From: Salipaludibacillus neizhouensis
GTDB taxonomy: Bacteria; Bacillota; Bacilli; Bacillales; Salisediminibacteriaceae
DNA length: 64,000 nt
Direction: 5' to 3'
Assembly: GCF_002886185.1 (NCBI RefSeq)
Contig: NZ_KZ614146.1
Coordinates: 7,927 to 71,926, forward strand
Of the stretch, positions 8,669-17,167 are shown in pieces. The notes below the pieces were generated by a model, which was not told where the DNA came from, searched no databases, and saw nothing but the letters and a program-made list of their open reading frames with translations. The position numbers were made by a program, and so were the translations under genes. Each line of letters starts with the position of its first letter. Within the stretch, counting starts at the first letter, position 1.

Positions 8669-9884
8669 ATATACACCTGAAATTCGGTTTTCAGGATTTA
8701 CTGGAGATTGGGAACAGAGTAAGCTGGGGGATTGTGTAAACTATATAAAGGGATATGCGTTTAAATCAGAAGATTATAGAAGTGAAGGTATCAGAATAGT
8801 TAGAGTTTCTGATTTATCTTCTAACGAGATAAAAATGAGTAATGGAAAATTTTATTTAGATGAAAAATATGAAAAAGAGTTTAAAAAATATAAATTGAAC
8901 ATAGGAGACATTATTATTACAACAGTAGGATCAAAAGCTGAAATGAAGGACTCCGCTGTTGGGAGACCAATAATTGTTAGTAAAGAAGATGAAGGTTTGT
9001 TAAACCAAAATTTGGTTAAAGTTCATCAGATAAATGGATATAATAGTTACTTTATTTATGTGAATTTATTAAGAGAAAACTATACGAACTATATAGCAAC
9101 CATAGAAAGAGGAAATGCAAATCAAGCTAATATAGCTATAAATGATTTATGGGAATATACAATATATTTGGCTTCTAATGAGGAACAACAAAAAATAGGT
9201 GATTTTTTCAAACAACTTGATGACACTATCTCTAGTCATCAGCAAGAACTAACCACCCTCAAACAAACAAAGCAAGGATTCTTGCAAAAAATGTTTCCTA
9301 AAGAGGGTGAATCGGTTTCGGAAGTTCGTTTCCCAGGTTTTACTGGAGATTGGGAACAGCGCAAGTTGGGAGAAGTTGCTAAGTTTATAAACGGTAGAGC
9401 ATACAAACAACATGAGTTATTAAATTCCGGGAAATATAAAGTGTTACGAGTTGGAAACTTTTATACAAATAATTCTTGGTACTATTCAGATTTAGAACTT
9501 GGTGAAAAGTATTATGCAGAAAAGGGAGACTTACTATACACTTGGTCTGCCACATTTGGTCCACATATATGGTATGGAGATAAGGTCATTTATCATTACC
9601 ATATTTGGAAAGTGGACTTATCGGATAATCTTGATAAACAATTCACTATTCAGTTATTAGAATATGATAAAGCAAAAATTCTAAGTGATAAAAATGGTTC
9701 CACGATGGTTCACGTTACGAAAAACGGAATGGAAGAAAAAAAAGTTTTGTTACCATCAATTGCAGAACAATTTAAAATCGGCAACTTTTTTAAACATTTA
9801 GACGACACGATTGATCTTCACCAACGCGAATTGGATTCCTTGAAAGAAACGAAAAAAGCATTCCTACAAAAGATGTTTGCTTAA
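8658..9884 (+). CDS. hsdS: type I restriction-modification system specificity subunit
   Basis: 408 aa with the classic two target-recognition domains. Each is introduced by a nearly identical segment (IRFSGFTGDWEQSKLG near residue 9 and VRFPGFTGDWEQRKLG near 223) and each is followed by a coiled-coil spacer (FFKQLDDTISSHQQEL and FFKHLDDTIDLHQREL). The two introductions share an exact 18-bp DNA stretch (8700-8717 and 9342-9359), which could support domain shuffling by recombination. It starts at GTG inside the end of hsdM. Together with HsdM it defines the DNA target; the sequence recognised cannot be deduced. Confidence 0.95.
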   Translation: MENKYTPEIRFSGFTGDWEQSKLGDCVNYIKGYAFKSEDYRSEGIRIVRVSDLSSNEIKMSNGKFYLDEKYEKEFKKYKLNIGDIIITTVGSKAEMKDSAVGRPIIVSKEDEGLLNQNLVKVHQINGYNSYFIYVNLLRENYTNYIATIERGNANQANIAINDLWEYTIYLASNEEQQKIGDFFKQLDDTISSHQQELTTLKQTKQGFLQKMFPKEGESVSEVRFPGFTGDWEQRKLGEVAKFINGRAYKQHELLNSGKYKVLRVGNFYTNNSWYYSDLELGEKYYAEKGDLLYTWSATFGPHIWYGDKVIYHYHIWKVDLSDNLDKQFTIQLLEYDKAKILSDKNGSTMVHVTKNGMEEKKVLLPSIAEQFKIGNFFKHLDDTIDLHQRELDSLKETKKAFLQKMFA

Positions 9885-9907
9885 GTAAATAGAAGGGAGG
9901 GAGAAAC

Positions 9908-12900
9908 ATGACAAAGATACCGCATAATGATGAAGTTGAGGTGGAGCGTCGCCTGATTGAAGTATTAGGGGAAGGGTATAACCAGTGGAATTATCGTCCA
10001 GATTTAAAATCAGAAGAAGATCTATGGAAGAACTTACGTAAAATAATCACACAAAATAACTTATCAGAAATTGAGGAACATCCCATATCTGATAAAGAAT
10101 TTGACACGATTAAAACAGAATTATTATCGAAAACGAAGACACCCTTTGAAGCTGCTAGATGGCTTAAAGGGGAGAATGGAATCTCACGTATTACGATTGA
10201 ACGTGAAGATGTTTCACAGGGTTCAATGTCGTTGGTGTTGTACTCCAATCAAGACATTGGTGGCGGAATTTCTACATACGAAGTTGTTCATCAGATTGCG
10301 AAACAAAAGGCAAACGTTGATGATCGTGATCGGCGTTTTGACGTGACACTCTTAATCAATGGGTTGCCAATTGTTCAAATTGAATTGAAACAGGTTAGTG
10401 CCAAAGACGGAGTATTCCAAGCCTATAATCAAATTAGAAAATACGCAGAAGAGGGGACGTTTAGAAATAATATCTTTTCTACCCTTCAGTTATTTGTCAT
10501 TTCCAATGAACAAACGACTCGCTATTTTGCCAATGCAATGCCAAAAGACATGCATAAGAAATTTGTTTTTAGCTGGCGAACAAAAGACAATCGAAAAGTA
10601 GAAAATCTTTATGAATTTGTGAAACAAGTCTTAAATATTCCAGATGCACATCGCTTGCTTGCCAATTATACGATTGTGAGTGAAGAGCAAGACAATAAAG
10701 TCCTAATGGTGTTACACCCTTATCAAATACATGCGATTGAAGCCTTGTTTACATCTGCCATGAAACATGAATCAGGATATGTTTGGCACGCGACTGGTTC
10801 AGGAAAAACGTTGACAAGTTTTGTTTCTACGAAGTTATTAGCTCGCAAACCAGGTGTAGATCGTACGATTATGCTCATTGACCGGAAAGACTTGGATAAT
10901 CAAACTACCAATGAATTCACTAAATTTGCTTCAGAGTTTAATACGGGAATTTCTTCTGGTAATGCCAAGTCGAATAGTTTGATTGTTGGAACCGGAAGTG
11001 CAAGGGAGTTAAGTGATACGCTACTATCTGATTCTAATTCTAATACAGTGATTATTACTACGCGTCAAAAATTAGAATCTGCTTTGCGCTATGCCCAAAG
11101 GGTAGAAGAACAAAAAGGCACTCAGCGCTTTAAGAAACTAATGGGACAACATATTGTTTTTATCGTGGATGAATGCCATCGAGCATTAAGTTCAGAAGGG
11201 ATGGAAGAGATTAAGGGTTTCTTTCCAACTTCGACGTGGTTTGGGTTCACAGGTACGCCGATATTTGATGTAAATAAGAAACAAGCTAAAGGGCGATTAG
11301 CTCGCACCACTCCTGATCAATATGGAAAAGATTTGCACACCTATACCATTAAGAATGCGTTAGAAGATGGGGCTGTTTTAGGGTTTCAAGTAGAGCATGA
11401 AGATACGATTGAACCAACCTCATTAAATAATTATATTTTTACTCAACTAAGTCAAAATGAAAAATACGTCAATGTTAGTGCCGATGAAATTAACAACATG
11501 ATCGATCAAATGGATGGTATGGAAAAGGAAGCCTATCTTGACCCATCTTCATACGAAAGTGATGAACATATCCAAAAAGTCATTCATAAGGTTTTTCGAC
11601 CGGATAATGCCTATACTAAATTTGATTTCCAAAATGGGCGCCCACAAAAGTCTGCCATTTTAACAACAAGTTCAATTGATATGGCGAAACGCTACTATCA
11701 GGCAATCAAGGAAATGACGAAAGACCCAGAATGGTTGACGAAAGAATTTGCTGGACATCCGATTCGAAAGGGGCGCACGATTGAAGATCCAGATTTCCCA
11801 CGGGTTGCCATCACTTATTCAGTACAAGAAAACGAAGAAAATTCCAAACATATTCACGATGAAATGAAAGAAATTATCAAGGATTATAACAATTATTATG
11901 ACACTGCTTGGTCGATAGAAGATATTGAACGATATAATGGCGATATCAACAATCGTTTAGCTCGTAAAAAAGCAGAATTTAAAGAACCTGGGAAACAAAT
12001 AGATCTTGTCATTGTCGTAGAACGCTTATTGACTGGATTTGATGCGCCAATGATTCAAACGTTATTTGTGGATCGAAATTTGAGTTACGCCAATTTAATC
12101 CAAGCCTTTTCTCGAACCAATCGTACTTATCCAGGAAAGACAAAGGGATTGATTGTGACATTCCGAAAACCTTCGACAATGGAACATAATGTAAAGGATG
12201 CGACGAAGTTATATTCTGAAGAACAAGAGGAATCTAAGATTGTTTATCCAACTTATGATAAATCGAAGAAACGCTTCAAAAAGGCTCACAAAACATTGCA
12301 AACAGTGGTGCCAATCCCAACCGATATGAACGAGCACTCTCCGCTTGAAACTCGAATTGAATTTGTGAAGGCTTTTCAAGAGCTAAATAATGCTTATGAA
12401 GCTTTAGTTACGTATGATGACTACAACAATGATATGGAGAAATCAAAAGTACTTCAAGAACAGGTGAAGACGTTAGAAGAATATATTGGCGTATACAACA
12501 CGGTGAAGGGTTCGCTAGTCGGTGAAGGGGTCCAAGGTGGAACGGAACCAGGGTTCTCAGACATTGAATTCTATGGAGAAAATGAAATTAAGATCTATGA
12601 TATTGACTCAACCTATATTGACCGCCTATTAGAAACGTACTTAGCCAATAATCAGAATATCCGTGACGAGATCGAAAAAGCACTTCAAAAGCTTAATAAA
12701 TCAGACATTGTTAAAGACGTATACCGTACGATGTTAAACGCTATTGATACCGAAGAAATAGATCCAGACCAAGATATTCTTGCAGTGAAACGACGCTTCT
12801 TCAATGAATCCTATAATAAAGCGATTGAAGAATTTGCGAATACTTGGTTTGTGGAGGAAAGGGAGCTATATTCATCTGCAATTCAATATGTGATAGGAAC

Positions 12901-13066
12901 AGAGCCTATTCCGAATATCGGAGGAATTATTAACAGCAAGCAATTTGATAAGTATAAAGCCGTTCACCCAGATGCAATACCGTTGAAATACGGACCAGAA
13001 ATGAAGCGTCAGTGGAGAAAGACATTAAATGAAGTCATTGTACCACTACATGACGAGTTAAGATAA
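9908..13066 (+). CDS. hsdR: type I restriction endonuclease/translocase subunit
   Basis: 1052 aa, complete. An N-terminal nuclease domain carries RFDVTLLINGLPIVQIELKQ, with D145 and E159-x-K161 as the PD-(D/E)XK core. The SF2 motor follows: Walker A ATGSGKT (295-301), DECHR box near 420, GFTGTP, then the second RecA lobe with ERLLTGFDAP and QAFSRTNR. A C-terminal helical region binds the methyltransferase core. It starts at ATG behind GGGAGGGAG, 24 bp after hsdS. A hairpin terminator follows at 13236. All essential motifs are present, so the restriction system looks functional. Confidence 0.96.
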   Translation: MTKIPHNDEVEVERRLIEVLGEGYNQWNYRPDLKSEEDLWKNLRKIITQNNLSEIEEHPISDKEFDTIKTELLSKTKTPFEAARWLKGENGISRITIEREDVSQGSMSLVLYSNQDIGGGISTYEVVHQIAKQKANVDDRDRRFDVTLLINGLPIVQIELKQVSAKDGVFQAYNQIRKYAEEGTFRNNIFSTLQLFVISNEQTTRYFANAMPKDMHKKFVFSWRTKDNRKVENLYEFVKQVLNIPDAHRLLANYTIVSEEQDNKVLMVLHPYQIHAIEALFTSAMKHESGYVWHATGSGKTLTSFVSTKLLARKPGVDRTIMLIDRKDLDNQTTNEFTKFASEFNTGISSGNAKSNSLIVGTGSARELSDTLLSDSNSNTVIITTRQKLESALRYAQRVEEQKGTQRFKKLMGQHIVFIVDECHRALSSEGMEEIKGFFPTSTWFGFTGTPIFDVNKKQAKGRLARTTPDQYGKDLHTYTIKNALEDGAVLGFQVEHEDTIEPTSLNNYIFTQLSQNEKYVNVSADEINNMIDQMDGMEKEAYLDPSSYESDEHIQKVIHKVFRPDNAYTKFDFQNGRPQKSAILTTSSIDMAKRYYQAIKEMTKDPEWLTKEFAGHPIRKGRTIEDPDFPRVAITYSVQENEENSKHIHDEMKEIIKDYNNYYDTAWSIEDIERYNGDINNRLARKKAEFKEPGKQIDLVIVVERLLTGFDAPMIQTLFVDRNLSYANLIQAFSRTNRTYPGKTKGLIVTFRKPSTMEHNVKDATKLYSEEQEESKIVYPTYDKSKKRFKKAHKTLQTVVPIPTDMNEHSPLETRIEFVKAFQELNNAYEALVTYDDYNNDMEKSKVLQEQVKTLEEYIGVYNTVKGSLVGEGVQGGTEPGFSDIEFYGENEIKIYDIDSTYIDRLLETYLANNQNIRDEIEKALQKLNKSDIVKDVYRTMLNAIDTEEIDPDQDILAVKRRFFNESYNKAIEEFANTWFVEERELYSSAIQYVIGTEPIPNIGGIINSKQFDKYKAVHPDAIPLKYGPEMKRQWRKTLNEVIVPLHDELR

Positions 13067-13235
13067 AATCGTTTTGAAATTAATGTTATTCTTTAGAAGG
13101 AGTTAGAGTTCGTAAACATATTAAGTTTCCTTAAGAACTAAGACTGAAGCACCTACAGTACTTCTTGGAATCGTGCCGTCAAAACGTACTTATTATATGT
13201 TATCAAGACCTAAATTGTAAAAGGGCATAAAAAAT

Positions 13236-13280
13236 AAAGGGTGATGCATATTAGTCATGTATAATATGTATCGCCCTTTT
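13236..13280 (+). terminator. terminator after the type I R-M operon
   Basis: AAAGGGTGATGCATATTA pairs imperfectly with TAATATGTATCGCCCTTTT (13262-13280) around a short loop, ending in a T run. It lies 170 bp after hsdR; nothing else recognisable is in between. Confidence 0.75.
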
Positions 13281-13355
13281 ACTTCTTGTTCAACAAACGC
13301 GTCCCTTTAGTTGAGGATTGTGAAAAGTACCTCATCGTGAGAGGCCTTTGCTCAA

Positions 13356-13622
13356 TTATAGATAACCTTTAGATTTTAACTCGTGAAATTTCGAGTCATT
13401 AATTAAAATATCCTTATTAAGTACAGCATTAGGAACCTTAGGTATCGATACCAGCTCATTATACAGAAAAATATCGAGTCCATTTAGGAAATCCTGTTCA
13501 TCAAATCCTGCCATTATAGCTTCATTTATAATTTCATTTTTAATACCAATGCGTTCCTCGAATAGCTTTTTACAAATGAACACTTTTAAATCGGCATCCA
13601 TATCCTTTAATTGCTCTATCAT
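13356..13622 (-). CDS. hypothetical 88-aa acidic protein
   Basis: Starts at ATG 13622 behind a strong GGAGGGAAG ribosome site, so it is likely a real gene. The product is helical and charged (VFICKKLFEERIGIKNEIIN), with no signal peptide or membrane segment, and I recognise no family. It is transcribed in the same direction as the PIN gene but lies about 290 bp after it and has its own start region, so it may be separate. Small acidic proteins in defence islands can be antidotes or anti-restriction proteins; that is speculation here. Confidence 0.55.
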   Translation of the reverse strand: MIEQLKDMDADLKVFICKKLFEERIGIKNEIINEAIMAGFDEQDFLNGLDIFLYNELVSIPKVPNAVLNKDILINDSKFHELKSKGYL

Positions 13623-13915
13623 TAACTTCCCTCCTTCCCACTATACCTATAATATAGCAGTTAGTCAGGATAAATTATTGAATTATCGGAATTTTCATTA
13701 AAAAATGTTATTTAACAAGCAGACACTTATAGTTGAACAAAGAAAAGCATCTACGCTATTGCAGAAACGCACCAATAAGTGAGATAATGTTTGTACTAAA
13801 AAGGCGATTAAAGGATTGCGTCCGTTTTATTTATTACAAATAGAAGATAAAATAAAGACCTTAAAAACTGCACCCTTTGTTAAACTAATATTTACTACCT
13901 AACGAATCTAAAGGT
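13623..13915. other. gap between the 88-aa gene and the PIN gene
   Basis: 293 bp without a gene. It holds the ribosome site of the 88-aa gene and AT-rich DNA with short GC-richer islands (a TTGAACAAAGAAAAGCATC stretch at about 13733) of a type that recurs in the window (TTGAACAAG near 36570 and 36687). No T-tailed hairpin for the PIN gene is obvious. Confidence 0.3.
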
Positions 13916-15445
13916 TTACTCCTCTAAAACAATACCTAGAGTTTCCATTATCCTTTTTAAAACCTTCTTGTTCTCAACAATTTTACTTATAATTCCATTT
14001 TTAATGCATTCGATTTCTTTAATGACGTCTTCAATATATACATCTATATTTTCTTCTAACCCATCACCAACATTACCATTTTCATCAAATTCTAGAAACC
14101 CATAATTTAACGTGATTGTGCCCTCTTCGATTTTTTGATTATCCCTGTATACTGGTAAGAATATCGAGTCTGATTCACCATTACGAGGGATCAAATCACC
14201 ATTTAAATCGATTCTATATTGAGTTCCATTAAAATCTTTAATCTCAGCTAAAGTAGTATTCATCTCAAAATAGTCTTGGTATTTAATCATACCATCTATT
14301 CCTATTTCATCATTGTTAAAACAGAGTTCGTGAACAAGCGAAAAAATTTCATTTACAAGATCAGCTATATCTTTGCATCCTTCTATATCAAGTTCTAATA
14401 ATGGTTTTTGGTCGTTAAAATTAGATATTAACTCCAAAACTTCTTCAAAATCTCTACTACCTAATTCATCATCTAGTAAGGAATAGAGTTCCGAATAATT
14501 CTCATACTCAACTGCAAACTCTACCTGGAACTGTTCAAGTTTACCTATCAAATTCTGGATTTCATCTAATTCAGCTATTGTCTCATCATAATCTGCTGAT
14601 AATGAAGATAAACCTCCTGCTTCTCTTCTCATTTCAATTTCATAATCTTTGCTCTCTTGGATTTGAATTTCTTTTTCCCATTTTTCTTCTGCCTTTAATT
14701 CTTCAATAAGTCCAACGTGCTCCGTTTCATCTTTAAAATCCTCTAATAATGCTTTCGTAAATAGTAATTTATAATGAATCTGATTACTAATTTCTTTTAA
14801 TTCTAAGCTTAACTTAATATCCTTATGTAATAAGCTTCTATCCTCTTTTTCAGAAAAATCGCTGGTATTTCTTGATATAAAATATATTGCGTCATCAGTA
14901 TTAAAAGTCATTAAATCCTGAATGTTAATCAATGTTTCAACAATAATTGAGTCAGCCATTGAGTCCTTATCTTTTCCATAATGAAAAGGGCGTAACTTAT
15001 GAATTTTACGTTGAGTAGCTTTAAATACTATTTCTTCTGTCTCATCAATAATAATTGTATTAACATGGTTGAAAAGTTCATTAAACAAATTTTTTGAGTT
15101 TTCCTTATATTTATTTTTGTTATTTTTAAACTCATCGTTTAAATCATTTATACCCTTCTTTACGGGTTTAAGTTTTTCATTGAATTGTTCTATCTCCTCA
15201 TTATTGTTTACCCAATAAAGATTATTGATAGTACCCTTAACCCCCTTGATTGCTTGTCCTATTTTATCAATTTCATTATCAAGGTGTCTAAATACTTCTG
15301 TTATTACAATCTTAGGAGCAATAACTCTGATTTCTCCATAATCCAATAGTTTTATCAAGTGATTGTATGACTCAGGATTATGGTCTTGGTTTCTAGCTAC
15401 AACCATATCAATATAAATATTTGTATCAATCATTAAATACTTCAT
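13916..15445 (-). CDS. PIN-domain protein (DUF4935-like), 509 aa
   Basis: The N-terminal 200 residues form a PIN-type ribonuclease fold: D7 in LMIDTNIYIDM, E50 in ITEVFRH, D161/D165 in KDSMADSII and D196 in SRNTSDFS give the usual acidic metal site. A long helical insertion (about 66-150) separates the second and third acids, as in DUF4935-type PIN domains. Residues 200-390 are helical and strongly acidic; the rest is beta-rich (GTITLNYGFLEF). It is single, with no antitoxin gene directly beside it. Its place between the R-M operon and a recombinase suggests a stand-alone RNA-targeting defence protein; that role is inference. Confidence 0.75.
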   Translation of the reverse strand: MKYLMIDTNIYIDMVVARNQDHNPESYNHLIKLLDYGEIRVIAPKIVITEVFRHLDNEIDKIGQAIKGVKGTINNLYWVNNNEEIEQFNEKLKPVKKGINDLNDEFKNNKNKYKENSKNLFNELFNHVNTIIIDETEEIVFKATQRKIHKLRPFHYGKDKDSMADSIIVETLINIQDLMTFNTDDAIYFISRNTSDFSEKEDRSLLHKDIKLSLELKEISNQIHYKLLFTKALLEDFKDETEHVGLIEELKAEEKWEKEIQIQESKDYEIEMRREAGGLSSLSADYDETIAELDEIQNLIGKLEQFQVEFAVEYENYSELYSLLDDELGSRDFEEVLELISNFNDQKPLLELDIEGCKDIADLVNEIFSLVHELCFNNDEIGIDGMIKYQDYFEMNTTLAEIKDFNGTQYRIDLNGDLIPRNGESDSIFLPVYRDNQKIEEGTITLNYGFLEFDENGNVGDGLEENIDVYIEDVIKEIECIKNGIISKIVENKKVLKRIMETLGIVLEE

Positions 15446-15821
15446 ATGTAGTCCTCCAATATTATAGATACTAATAGTATACTAGTTAAATTAATATTAG
15501 TCCTCTAAATAATGGAAACTGGAAACATCCACATTAGATATTCTACAATCAGAGAGTTATATATAGTATCCGTTCCGAAACATTGATATGGTGTATCCTT
15601 TATATTGTTTCCATGTAACCAAAGATAAGCGGTTAAGAACTTGATTTGGAGACTCTGTGGGCATGAGCTATTTAACGGAATAACGTGACTGGGGTTTTAT
15701 ATTATTATGATGAAACAAGTGACTCATTAGAGTAAACCCTATTGATACAAAAAAGAGTCATTGATATAATTGGTTTATAAACGTGTCATATACATGATTC
15801 AAAAAGGTGAGTGAGTTTATT
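15446..15821. promoter_or_regulatory. intergenic region with candidate res site for the serine recombinase
   Basis: 376 bp between divergent genes. It contains GACTCATTAGAG (15721) and its partial inverse AGAGTCATTGATA (15754), and TTTATAAACG at 15774-15783, the same 10-mer as the centre of the palindrome before the dead recombinase at 2.8 kb. This is where the res sites of such enzymes usually lie. Function is inferred. Confidence 0.35.
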
Positions 15822-16409
15822 ATGAAATATGGTTATGCAAGAGTCTCTTCTATCGGCCAAAACTTAACAACGCAAATCAATACACTTAAACAGCAAGGGT
15901 GCGAGAAAATATTTCAGGAGAAAGTGAGTGGCAAGAATAAAAATGATCGGCAATCATTTAATGAGCTCCTGGAGACGGTAAAAGAAAATGATTCCATTGT
16001 TGTGACAAAATTAGATAGGTTTGCCAGAAGTACAAAAGATGCACTAACCACTATTGATACTTTGAATGATCGAGGGGTAGGATTAGTGATATTAAATATG
16101 GGTGGAGATAAAGTTGATACGAATACCGGTATCGGAAAACTTATGATAACGGTATTAAGTGGAATAGCTGAGTTTGAGGTGGATATGATAAAAGAGCGAC
16201 AACTTGAAGGGATACAATTAGCGAAGCAAAGAGGAGTATATAAAGGGAGACCAAAAAAGTATACAGAAAATAATGAGGGATTGCAGCACGCTCTTAATTT
16301 ATTCAACGATCGTGATAAAAACGGTATGACTGTTAAAAAAATAGAAAAGATTACGAATATAAGTAAAGCGACTATTTATCGAGCAGTAAGAGGGGGGGGA
16401 ATACAATAA
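15822..16409 (+). CDS. serine recombinase (resolvase/invertase family)
   Basis: 195 aa from ATG 15822 (the frame is open to GTG 15807). The catalytic domain has YARVSS with nucleophile S9, KLDRFARS and the conserved GKLMITVLSGIAEFEVDMIKER. The C-terminus carries a helix-turn-helix (MTVKKIEKITNISKATIYRA). Length and order fit Tn3-type resolvases and Pin/Hin-type invertases. It faces out of the defence island and looks intact, unlike its counterpart at 2.4 kb. A roughly 90-bp copy of part of a close relative lies at 19158-19247. It shares a terminator with the convergent gene. Confidence 0.92.
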   Translation: MKYGYARVSSIGQNLTTQINTLKQQGCEKIFQEKVSGKNKNDRQSFNELLETVKENDSIVVTKLDRFARSTKDALTTIDTLNDRGVGLVILNMGGDKVDTNTGIGKLMITVLSGIAEFEVDMIKERQLEGIQLAKQRGVYKGRPKKYTENNEGLQHALNLFNDRDKNGMTVKKIEKITNISKATIYRAVRGGGIQ

Positions 16410-16446
16410 CACTTTTTATCCCTATGTTTCAAAGACATTCTCACAA

Positions 16447-16478
16447 TAAAAAAAGAGAGAATTAATTCTCTCTTTTTG
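16447..16478. terminator. bidirectional terminator between recombinase and membrane protein gene
   Basis: AAAAAGAGAGAATT followed directly by AATTCTCTCTTTTT: a perfect palindromic hairpin with A and T runs on the two sides. It serves the rightward recombinase and the leftward gene ending at 16462. Confidence 0.85.
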
Positions 16479-17154
16479 TCTGGACTTGTATATTGGTAGT
16501 ATTAATAGATGATTCTCCTGTAATTATTGTTTTTTCTGTTCTAACTTGGAATCCCCAACCAAAGTTGTCATTAGGATACGTTATAACCATATTAATACCT
16601 TCACTTTTATACTCTTCATTTAAACTATGTTCTAAGTGTATCTTTGAAACGGTTAAAATACTAAAAAGTAAAAGTAATACCGATAATGAAGCGATTCCTA
16701 TGCTTTTACTTTTTTTATTAAAAAAGACAAAGACTAAAGAAAGCACAAGAAACAGTATAATAAAAAAGTTAAGTTTCATTATTAAAGAAAATTCAAATTC
16801 CTCTCTTACAAATGGATAAAATAGACGAACACCATTTCCAATATAATCAATAAATATGTGACCAAATAATATAACTAATGTAAATACGAACCAAGACTTC
16901 GTGATTTTAATATTTTTATTTTTTATAGAGTAAAGTAATGCAAAAGTTAATCCTAATATAGGAGCTAACCATAAAGAGTGACCAAAAAGAATACCCATTA
17001 TTTTTAATATGTCCGGTGAAATAACTACAAAACATGTAAATACAACAAGAAATAATTTTTCTTTAAAGGAATCATTACTATTCACTAATATTAATAAGGC
17101 GATAATAGCCCCTATTAGAAGATGTGGGAATGAAGCAAATAAATGTAGTAGCAT
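16462..17154 (-). CDS. integral membrane protein, DUF457/YdjM-like metal-dependent hydrolase fold
   Basis: 230 aa with about six membrane segments. The order of SPDILK, GHSLW and GHIFIDYIGNGVRLFYPF resembles the LexA-binding/DUF457 family of inner-membrane putative metal-dependent hydrolases, in which His and Asp residues line a metal site. After the last helix comes a 60-residue tail predicted outside (TYPNDNFGWGFQVRTE), unusual for that family. The start has GAGGT 8 nt upstream. It is the last gene of a leftward three-gene cluster, 13 bp after the solute-binding-like gene. Family assignment is moderate. Confidence 0.6.
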   Translation of the reverse strand: MLLHLFASFPHLLIGAIIALLILVNSNDSFKEKLFLVVFTCFVVISPDILKIMGILFGHSLWLAPILGLTFALLYSIKNKNIKITKSWFVFTLVILFGHIFIDYIGNGVRLFYPFVREEFEFSLIMKLNFFIILFLVLSLVFVFFNKKSKSIGIASLSVLLLLFSILTVSKIHLEHSLNEEYKSEGINMVITYPNDNFGWGFQVRTEKTIITGESSINTTNIQVQTKREN

Positions 17155-17167
17155 TATATTTATACCT

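Noticed and set aside
15822-16409. The serine recombinase as the integrase for the tRNA-Ala insertions
   Set aside because: It is a small resolvase/invertase type, which does not normally insert DNA into tRNA genes; a tyrosine integrase would be expected.
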